Shown here: one piece after another, positions 58,465-64,000 of the stretch | Layout of the letters: each line of letters begins with the position of its first letter | Position numbering within the stretch: position 1 is the first letter of the stretch | From: Kitasatospora sp. NBC_01287 | Lineage (GTDB): Bacteria; Actinomycetota; Actinomycetes; Streptomycetales; Streptomycetaceae | DNA: 64,000 bases | NCBI RefSeq assembly: GCF_026340565.1 | Contig: NZ_JAPEPB010000001.1 | Coordinates: 4,936,501 to 5,000,500 of the forward strand | Reading direction: 5' to 3' | Translations under genes and position numbers: made by a program | Notes under the pieces: model-generated | Seen by the model: the letters and a program-made list of their open reading frames with translations, nothing else | The model's database searches: none | Told to the model about the DNA's origin: nothing

Positions 58465-59115
58465 ATGAGAGCTGAGGTGCGTGCCGTGGTGCCCGGATCG
58501 GAGGTGGCCGAGCGGCCGGCCGGACGGCCGTGGGCGTATCCCGAGGTGACCCGGCTGCTGCTCGCCTTCGACGGGTCCGCCGGCCGGCTGCTGGCGGCGC
58601 TGGTCGGCACCCCGGTGCACGCGGTGCCGGACGGTCAGGAGCGGGTCGAGCCGGCCGCCGTTCCGCTGGTCGTGCGCGAGGCGTTGGCGGTCGACGGGGC
58701 CGCGCTCCCGCTGGTGCTGCGGCGCGACCGACTGGTCACCCCCGAGGGGGCCACGCTCGCGGGCAGTCAGGCCTATCTGCCCGCCCACCTGGCCGAGTCG
58801 CTCACGCCACCGCCCGGGGTCCCGCTGCTGCGCCATCTCGCCCAGCGGCGGCTGCTGCTGGGATGCCGCCCGGTCTCCTTCGCCCCGCGCTCCTGGCCCT
58901 ACGGCCCCGCGCGGCCCTGGAGCGTCGGGCGGGACTACCTGGTCGACTGCCGCGGCGGGGGCCGGCTCTGGGTCAGCGAGCAGTTCAGCCCCGAGCGGAT
59001 CCCGGCCGCCGCCGCGCCCGGACCGGCCCCGGCGCCCGACCTGTCACCGCTCGACCCGGCGCCGGCAGGGCAGGTTCTGCCCGCCCCGGCGTCGCCCGCG
59101 GCTCGGGAGAGTTGA
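58465..59115 (+). CDS. unknown protein, possibly chorismate-lyase-like fold
   Basis: A 216-residue protein I cannot place firmly. The centre (Gly-Thr-Pro-Val-His-Ala, Val-Arg-Glu-Ala-Leu-Ala-Val-Asp-Gly, Leu-Val-Leu-Arg-Arg-Asp-Arg-Leu-Val-Thr) has the strand order seen in UTRA/chorismate-lyase-like domains, but this is weak. The C-terminus is Pro/Ala-rich. ATG 58465 chosen because it lies downstream of the TATAAT promoter; an upstream ATG would precede the -10 box. Confidence 0.6.
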   Translation: MRAEVRAVVPGSEVAERPAGRPWAYPEVTRLLLAFDGSAGRLLAALVGTPVHAVPDGQERVEPAAVPLVVREALAVDGAALPLVLRRDRLVTPEGATLAGSQAYLPAHLAESLTPPPGVPLLRHLAQRRLLLGCRPVSFAPRSWPYGPARPWSVGRDYLVDCRGGGRLWVSEQFSPERIPAAAAPGPAPAPDLSPLDPAPAGQVLPAPASPAARES

Positions 59116-59889
59116 TCAGCGGGCCTGCTCGATCAGCGTGCGCAGCCCTTCGAGGATGCAGCGCAGCCCGAAGTCCAGGCCCTGGTCCTGCCCGCCGTTC
59201 GCGGCGGCGTCGAGCAGTGCGGTGCTGACGGCGGGGTACCGCTCGCCATGGGACCGCACCACCCGGGCCATCCCGGCGGCCAGTTGGGTTTCGGTGAGTT
59301 CGCCCGGCGCGGTGGCCCGGGCCTGCAGCGCGATGCCGCGGATGTGACCGGCGACCACCAGCACGGCGTCCGTCCGCTCGGCGCCGCGGAGCGGGGTACC
59401 GTCCAGCGACAGCAGCGCCGCCTCAAGCCAGCCCAGCTCGTTGGGGCCGAGCAGGCGCGGCCCGACCGTGGTCTCCAGCAGCCAGGGGTGGCGGGCCAGG
59501 GCGGCTGACAGCTGCCGGGCCCAGTGGGTCAGGCCGGCGGTCCAGTCCCCGGGTGGGGCCACCGGTGCGGGCGGCTCGCCCATCGCGATGTCGGTCATCA
59601 CCGCGACCAGCTCCGCTTTGCCCGGCAGGTAGCGGTAGAGGGACATCTTGGTCTTGCCGAGCGCCCCGGCCACCCGCTGCATCGAGACCGCGGCCATGCC
59701 CTCGGCATCGGCGACCTCGATCGCCGCGGCGGCGATCCGCTCCAGGGTCAGGGCGGGCTTCGGCCCGCGCCGGGACTGAGGGCGGCTGCCCCAGAGCAAT
59801 TGGTAGGTGCTGTCCGCCGCTTCCGGCGTCTCCGCCGGCCTGGCCGTCCCTGCTGTCCCGGCCGATTCCGCCGACTCCGCTGGCCCCAT
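59116..59889 (-). CDS. TetR-family regulator (TetR_C type)
   Basis: A 257-residue regulator with an Ala/Glu-rich N-terminal extension, a helix-turn-helix (about 50-95: Ala-Leu-Gly-Lys-Thr-Lys-Met-Ser-Leu-Tyr-Arg-Tyr-Leu) and a C-terminal helical domain like that of tetracycline repressors. The ATG follows AGGAGG. It is divergent from the FAD monooxygenase gene, the classic arrangement of a repressor and the enzyme it controls. Confidence 0.88.
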   Translation of the reverse strand: MGPAESAESAGTAGTARPAETPEAADSTYQLLWGSRPQSRRGPKPALTLERIAAAAIEVADAEGMAAVSMQRVAGALGKTKMSLYRYLPGKAELVAVMTDIAMGEPPAPVAPPGDWTAGLTHWARQLSAALARHPWLLETTVGPRLLGPNELGWLEAALLSLDGTPLRGAERTDAVLVVAGHIRGIALQARATAPGELTETQLAAGMARVVRSHGERYPAVSTALLDAAANGGQDQGLDFGLRCILEGLRTLIEQAR

Positions 59890-59925
59890 CGCCGCCTCCT
59901 GGTTCGCCCTGCCCTGCCTGCTTGT

Positions 59926-59940
59926 TTGACGGGTCGTCAA
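59926..59940. promoter_or_regulatory. palindromic operator between TetR and monooxygenase
   Basis: TTGACG-GGT-CGTCAA, a perfect 6-3-6 palindrome in the divergent region; a weaker GTGT-N7-ACAC symmetry lies 20 bp to the right. Confidence 0.65.
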
Positions 59941-60021
59941 GAACGGTGTCTACTGTACACAGAAGCTACTGAGTCCGCCGGACGCAGTACTAGATCCGAT
60001 CTGCGCCCACAGGGGGACGCC

Positions 60022-61209
60022 ATGAGGAACACCCGCGTGCTGATCTCCGGAGCCTCCGTCGCCGGCCCCGCCCTTGCCTTCTGGCTCGGGCGCTTCGGCT
60101 TCTGCCCCACCATCGTCGAGCTGGCCCCGCAACTGCGCTCCGGCGGCCACGCCGTCGACTTCCGCGGCGCGACCCATCGCACCGTGCTGGAGCGGATGGG
60201 CATCCTGGACGAACTGCGGGAACTGCGCACCGGCGGCAGCCCGATGTCCTTCGTCAACGCGAGCGGTCGCGAACTGCTTCACCTGCCGGGCGAGTTCACC
60301 GGCGGTGAGCTGGAGGTCCGGCGCGGTGACCTGGCCGCGCTGCTGCACCGGCACAGCGAGGACCGTGCCGAGTACCTCTTCGGCGACTCCGTCACCGCGA
60401 TCAGCGAGCAGCCCGACGGCGTGCGGGTCGCCTTCCAGCACGGCCCCGAGCGCACCTTCGACCTGGTGATCGGCGCTGACGGGATCCACTCCCGCACCCG
60501 TCAACTGGTCTTCGGCCCCGAGGAGCGCTTCGTGCGCCACCTCGGCTACTACGTGGCAGGCTGGCGCACCCCCAACCCCGGCTTCGCCGCCACCGAGGGC
60601 ACCGTGATGTACAACGAGCCCGGCCGTGGCGTGGGCCTGGCCGTCGACCCGCGCGACACCAGCTGGGCCCACGCCACCCTCTTCCTCGCCTCCCCGCGGC
60701 TGCCGATCCACCACCGCGACGTCCAGGCCCAGAAGCGGATGCTGGCCGATGCCTTCGCCGGCACCGGCTGGCACGCCCGCGCGCTGCTAGCCACCCTGGA
60801 CGGCGCCGACGACCTCTACTTCGACTCGATCAGCCGGGCCGACCTGCCCAGTTGGTCCAAGGGCCGGGTGGCCCTGATCGGCGATGCCGCCTGCGGCGCC
60901 ACCCTGGGTGGCATGGGCACCGGCACCGCGATCACCGCCGCCTACGTGCTCGCGGGTGAACTCGCCACCGCTGAGGGCGACCACATCACCGCCTTCGCCG
61001 CCTACGAGGCCCGGCTGCGCGGGTTCGCCGAGCGCTGCCAGCAGGGCGGCGACCGCACCGGGCGGTTCCTGGCCCCCAAGGGTCGGCTGGGCGCCGCGCT
61101 GCGCAACCGGATGCTGAGCACCCGTCCGATGCTCGACATGATGCTGCGCGCGGGCGAGAAGGTCACCACCCTCGACGGGATGCCGCACTACGCGGGCGCG
61201 GCCGCCTGA
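60022..61209 (+). CDS. FAD-dependent monooxygenase (TetX-like group)
   Basis: A 395-residue flavoprotein hydroxylase of the PHBH fold: N-terminal FAD motif Val-Leu-Ile-Ser-Gly-Ala-Ser-Val-Ala-Gly-Pro, the Arg-Arg-Gly-Asp-Leu segment, Asp-Leu-Val-Ile-Gly-Ala-Asp-Gly-Ile-His-Ser, and the second FAD motif Ala-Leu-Ile-Gly-Asp-Ala-Ala. ATG after AGGGGGAC. Divergent from a TetR repressor with an operator between them, as in inducible antibiotic-inactivating enzymes; its substrate is not known. Confidence 0.9.
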   Translation: MRNTRVLISGASVAGPALAFWLGRFGFCPTIVELAPQLRSGGHAVDFRGATHRTVLERMGILDELRELRTGGSPMSFVNASGRELLHLPGEFTGGELEVRRGDLAALLHRHSEDRAEYLFGDSVTAISEQPDGVRVAFQHGPERTFDLVIGADGIHSRTRQLVFGPEERFVRHLGYYVAGWRTPNPGFAATEGTVMYNEPGRGVGLAVDPRDTSWAHATLFLASPRLPIHHRDVQAQKRMLADAFAGTGWHARALLATLDGADDLYFDSISRADLPSWSKGRVALIGDAACGATLGGMGTGTAITAAYVLAGELATAEGDHITAFAAYEARLRGFAERCQQGGDRTGRFLAPKGRLGAALRNRMLSTRPMLDMMLRAGEKVTTLDGMPHYAGAAA

Positions 61210-61236
61210 GCGGCCCGGCGGCGGGCCGGCCGCCGA

Positions 61237-62223
61237 TCAGGCGTCCTGATGGTCCATCAGGGCCAGCCGGGCGGCCGCGAGCGCCGGGTCCCCGGCGGTG
61301 GTCACCGGGCCGGGGTGGCCGCCGCGCGGATCGGTCAGCAGCGTCAGCAGGTGGCGGCGCACCGGCCCCGGGGTGACGGCCACCGAGCCGGCCAGCACCA
61401 GCGGACCAGGAGGGCCGTCCATCGACCGGACCAGCTCCGCGAGGTGGCCCGCCGCCCGCTCGGCGATCGCCAGCGCGGCCCCGTCGCCGGCCTCGGCGGC
61501 GGTGCTGACCAGCGGTGCGAGCGCCGCCAACCGCCGCGGCGGCCCGTCGTAGGCCCAGCGCAGCAGTTCGCGCCCATCGGCCGCCGCGCAGTGGCGCAGC
61601 ACGGCGCCGCCCAGCGGCCCGGTCGGCTCGGCGAGCGCCAGGCGCACCGCCTGGCGGCCGAGCCAGAAGCCGCCGCCCTCGTCGCCGAGCAGCCAGCCCA
61701 GGCCGCCGCCGAACCGTTCCACCCGACGGTCGCTCACCAGGCAGCAGACCGTCCCGGTCCCGGCGATCAGCACGGCGCCCGCGGGCCGGTCGGTCCCGGC
61801 CGCGAAGGCGGGCACCGCGTCCGGATACAGCGCCACCGGCGCCGCGATGCCGAAGGCCGCCCGGCAGCTTTCGGCGAACCGCGCGCGATCGGCCAGCGCC
61901 CGGAAGCCGGCCAGCCCGACCGCGCACCCCGCCACCCGGTCCGCCACCCGGTCCGCCACCCGGTCCGCCACCCGGTCCGCCACCCGGTCCGCCACCCGGT
62001 CCGCCGCTCGGTCCGCCGCTCGGTCCGCCGCTCGGTCCGCCGCCCGCTCGCCCAGCGCCTCGCGCACCGCGGCGGCGAGCGACCGGATCGAGGCCTCCGC
62101 GCCCTCCGCCGTCGCGTTGCGCCCCGGGACCGCGCCGCGCCCGCACTCCCGGCCCGCCGCGTCCAGCAGCACGGCACGCGACCAACTGCCGCCGCCATCC
62201 ACGCCCAGGAAGAGCCGGCTCAC
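61237..62223 (-). CDS. N-acetylglucosamine kinase-like (BadF/BadG/BcrA/BcrD family)
   Basis: A 328-residue sugar kinase of the ASKHA fold: phosphate-1 motif Gly-Val-Asp-Gly-Gly-Gly-Ser-Trp-Ser near the start, Ile-Ala-Gly-Thr-Gly-Thr-Val-Cys, and Gly-Asp-Glu-Gly-Gly-Gly-Phe-Trp-Leu-Gly. About residues 60-100 are an Ala-Asp-Arg-Ala/Val tetrapeptide repeat not expected in the family, encoded by a 12-bp tandem repeat. The GTG start overlaps the murQ stop (GTGA), so both act in amino-sugar recycling. Confidence 0.85.
   Translation of the reverse strand: MSRLFLGVDGGGSWSRAVLLDAAGRECGRGAVPGRNATAEGAEASIRSLAAAVREALGERAADRAADRAADRAADRVADRVADRVADRVADRVADRVAGCAVGLAGFRALADRARFAESCRAAFGIAAPVALYPDAVPAFAAGTDRPAGAVLIAGTGTVCCLVSDRRVERFGGGLGWLLGDEGGGFWLGRQAVRLALAEPTGPLGGAVLRHCAAADGRELLRWAYDGPPRRLAALAPLVSTAAEAGDGAALAIAERAAGHLAELVRSMDGPPGPLVLAGSVAVTPGPVRRHLLTLLTDPRGGHPGPVTTAGDPALAAARLALMDHQDA
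61930..62043. repeat. 12-bp tandem repeat inside the sugar kinase gene
   Basis: Nine to ten direct copies of GTCCGCCACCCG/GTCCGCCGCTCG, in frame, encoding Ala-Asp-Arg-Ala and Val-Ala-Asp-Arg units. Copy number is likely to vary between strains. Confidence 0.85.
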
Positions 62224-63206
62224 CGCTCGGCCCCGGGCCGCAGCCCGCGCACCGCCGCCCACGGGTGCCCGTGGTTGGCGGCGAGCGCCGCCCTGGCCCG
62301 CTCCGGTGAGCAGCCGCCGACCAGGACCACCAGGGCGGTCACGGTCTCCTGGCCGCACGCGTCGAGCGCCGCGCCGGCCTGCTCCCCGGTCACCCGGCAG
62401 GCCGCCACCAGGGTGCGCACCGCCCGCTCGCGCAGCTTGGCGTTGCGGGCGGAGGCGCTGACCATCAAGTTGGACCAGGTCCGTCCGCTGCGCACCATCA
62501 GCGCGGTGGAGAAGGCGTTGAGCGCGAGCTTCTGGGCGGTGCCCGCCTTCATCCGGGTCGAGCCGGTGACCACCTCGGGCCCGGTCTCCAGCAGCACGTG
62601 CAGGTCCGCGAAGGCGGCCGCCGGGGCCTGCGGATGGCCGGAGAGCAGCGCGGTCGTCGCCCCCGCCGCGCGGGCCGCCCGCAGCGCGCCCAGCACGTAC
62701 GGGGTGCCGCCGCTCGCGGTCACCCCGATCACCAGGTCGCCGGCGACCGGGGCGTCCCGTTCGGCCGGCTCCGGCGGCTCGTCCTCGGCCCCCTCCCGGG
62801 CGACAGCGGCACTGGGTGGGCCGCCCGCCAGGTGGGCCACGAACGCCTCCTCGCCCACGCCGTAGGTGGGGCCCAGCTCGACGGCGTCGCCCAGGGCGAT
62901 CCGCCCGCCGGTACCGGCGCCGTAGTAGTGCACCCGGCCGCCCGCGCGCAGCGTCCGCAGGCCGGCCTCGACCAGCTCGGCCAGCTGGGGGAGCGCGGCC
63001 CGGACGGCCCCGGGCACGGTCGCGTCCTGGTCGTTGATCAGCCGCAGGACCGCCGCGGTGTCCAACCGGTCCAGCTCCAGACTGGCCGGGTTGCGGCGCT
63101 CGGTGGGCGGGAGGGCGGCCGCGGGATCGTCGCCGCCCGGATCGCAGCTGTCCCGGTCCTCGAACGTGGTGCGGTCGGGTGACGCGTCGTCGACGTCCAG
63201 CGGCAC
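62220..63206 (-). CDS. murQ: N-acetylmuramic acid 6-phosphate etherase
   Basis: A 328-residue SIS-domain enzyme that cleaves the lactyl ether of MurNAc-6-phosphate during cell-wall recycling. Motifs: Gly-Ala-Gly-Thr-Gly-Gly-Arg-Ile, Thr-Ala-Ser-Gly-Gly-Thr-Pro-Tyr-Val, and the signature Thr-Gly-Ser-Thr-Arg-Met-Lys-Ala-Gly-Thr-Ala-Gln-Lys. The GTG start follows AAGGAGCC. Coupled by GTGA to the kinase gene. Confidence 0.95.
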   Translation of the reverse strand: MPLDVDDASPDRTTFEDRDSCDPGGDDPAAALPPTERRNPASLELDRLDTAAVLRLINDQDATVPGAVRAALPQLAELVEAGLRTLRAGGRVHYYGAGTGGRIALGDAVELGPTYGVGEEAFVAHLAGGPPSAAVAREGAEDEPPEPAERDAPVAGDLVIGVTASGGTPYVLGALRAARAAGATTALLSGHPQAPAAAFADLHVLLETGPEVVTGSTRMKAGTAQKLALNAFSTALMVRSGRTWSNLMVSASARNAKLRERAVRTLVAACRVTGEQAGAALDACGQETVTALVVLVGGCSPERARAALAANHGHPWAAVRGLRPGAER

Positions 63207-63284
63207 GGGGAGGCTCCTTCACAGGCGCGGCGGGTCCGTCAGCAGTCTGTCAGCGCCCGCTCCCCACCGGTGCCTCCCGCGCGC

Positions 63285-64000
63285 TCACTCGCCGATGAGC
63301 AGCGAGACCGTTCCGGCGGGCAGCGGAAGCGGCCCCCCGTCGCGCGACAGCTGGTACTGGGCACCGTCACTGACGCCGGCGCAGCTGAGCGCGAACCGGC
63401 CGGCGTCCCCGGTCGCCGTGTCGGTCCGCCAGATGCCCGGGTGGATCTGCTGCCACTGCCCGTTGCCGTCGGCGGGGACGTTGTCCACGTTCAGCATCCG
63501 CGTGCCGGCCAGGCAGGGCGGGGCCAGTACGTCCACGGTGGTGCGGGCCGCGGCCGGGTCCTTGACCAGCAGCGCGATCGGCGCGGCGGGCAGGACGGGC
63601 GCCGGCCGGTCGGCCAGCAGCTGCAGGGTGGCGCCGGTCAGACCCTGCTCGCCGCTCAGGTTGCTGCGCAGCAGCAGGAGCCGCTGCCGGCCGTCCGGCT
63701 GACGACCGGTGGCCAGCAGGACGAACTGGTCGCCGATCGGTTCGTCGTCCAGCAGCCGCACCTCGTCGTGCGGGCCCCCGCCCTGCTGGTCCCAGTACGA
63801 GGTCAACTGCAGGGAGTAGTCCGGACTGTCGGCCGTCAGGCCGTAGACCCACCAGGGCAGAGTGCTGTCGGTCGGATTGCCGGCCGCTGGGGCGCTCGGG
63901 TTCGATGGCGGCCCGGCCGGGGCGGTCGGCGAGGACGTCGCGGTGGCCGGCGGCACCGCCCGGTCGGCCCGGTCGGCCCGGTCGGCCCGGTCGGCCCGGT
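63285..64000 (-). CDS. unknown secreted or surface protein, 5' part outside the window
   Basis: The frame is open to the right edge, so the N-terminus is missing. The visible 238 residues start in an Asp-Arg-Ala repeat encoded by a 9-bp tandem repeat (63960-64000), then a Pro/Ala/Ser/Thr linker and a globular domain with Trp-Trp-Val-Tyr-Gly and several beta strands, ending in Leu-Leu-Ile-Gly-Glu. The linker suggests an exported or membrane-anchored protein. No family recognised. Confidence 0.7.
   Translation of the reverse strand, partial: RADRADRADRADRAVPPATATSSPTAPAGPPSNPSAPAAGNPTDSTLPWWVYGLTADSPDYSLQLTSYWDQQGGGPHDEVRLLDDEPIGDQFVLLATGRQPDGRQRLLLLRSNLSGEQGLTGATLQLLADRPAPVLPAAPIALLVKDPAAARTTVDVLAPPCLAGTRMLNVDNVPADGNGQWQQIHPGIWRTDTATGDAGRFALSCAGVSDGAQYQLSRDGGPLPLPAGTVSLLIGE

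Noticed and set aside
61930-62043. Possible CRISPR array
   Set aside because: Units are contiguous 12-bp repeats without spacers and are in frame inside a kinase gene.
63960-64000. 9-bp repeats at the right edge as an intergenic element
   Set aside because: They are in frame with the last gene and encode an Asp-Arg-Ala array, so they are taken as coding.

Overview
The window is very GC-rich actinobacterial DNA and the host is most likely a member of the Streptomycetaceae (Streptomyces/Kitasatospora type). The evidence is GTG starts, GGAGG-type ribosome binding sites, several apparently leaderless genes, and the core block tRNA-Ser, SRP RNA, dnaX, ybaB, recR, DUF5063, aspartokinase, aspartate-semialdehyde dehydrogenase. 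Genus cannot be settled from this sequence alone.

The first 36 kb are accessory DNA built up at the 3' end of a tRNA-Ser(GGA) gene (36039-36123, minus strand). A 73-bp exact direct repeat of the tRNA 3' half lies at 7971-8043 and 36019-36091, inside a 140-bp gap-free imperfect repeat. It bounds a 28-kb integrated element (8044-36091). That element carries xis and a tyrosine integrase, a DnaB-like/AAA replication protein beside iteron-like repeats, MobC, a relaxase and a DUF2637 membrane protein, but no recognisable conjugation ATPase, so I read it as an integrative mobilizable element. Left of it (1-7970) are the remains of a probable second, related element: an integrase 3' fragment, an ISL3 element with a truncated inverted copy, a second copy of a peptide deformylase-XRE gene pair, and an HNH nuclease-acetyltransferase pair.

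Cargo of the 28-kb element includes: a large unknown protein and a DEDD-exonuclease-like protein with two Cys3His motifs (8.9-12.5 kb); a deformylase-XRE module whose XRE gene is broken by an IS110 element (12.6-15.5 kb); a HEPN-like protein (15.7-17.1 kb); a tight operon of peptidoglycan-precursor-like enzymes (beta-helix acyltransferase, MurA with Asp in place of the catalytic Cys, serine hydrolase, MurB) downstream of two palindromic operators and an XRE-TPR regulator (17.4-23.2 kb); and a second HEPN-like protein beside the tRNA. An IS630-type transposon (29967-32312) carries a WGR-domain gene as passenger and separates the element's XRE regulator from xis-int. A 14-nt sequence shared between the rep and xis upstream regions suggests common control of replication and excision.

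From 36.1 kb onward the DNA is chromosomal: SRP RNA, dnaX-ybaB-recR-DUF5063, MarR/MFS divergent pair, ask-asd operon with an internal aspartokinase start, SigE-family sigma factor with a membrane partner, SURF1-like protein, S9 peptidase, a DHA2 exporter with SnoaL-like partner opposite a LuxR/LAL regulator, an MMPL transporter with TetR, a second TetR opposite an FAD monooxygenase, and the murQ-amino sugar kinase cell-wall recycling pair. The last gene runs off the right edge. Short tandem repeats are common between and inside the chromosomal genes.

The strongest candidates for something new are the mobile Mur-like operon with its paired operators, the HNH nuclease coupled to a cohesin-acetyltransferase-like (zinc finger plus GNAT) protein, the IS630 transposon with a WGR passenger, and the DEDD/Cys3His protein. 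All functional statements are read from motifs by eye; no database search was possible.
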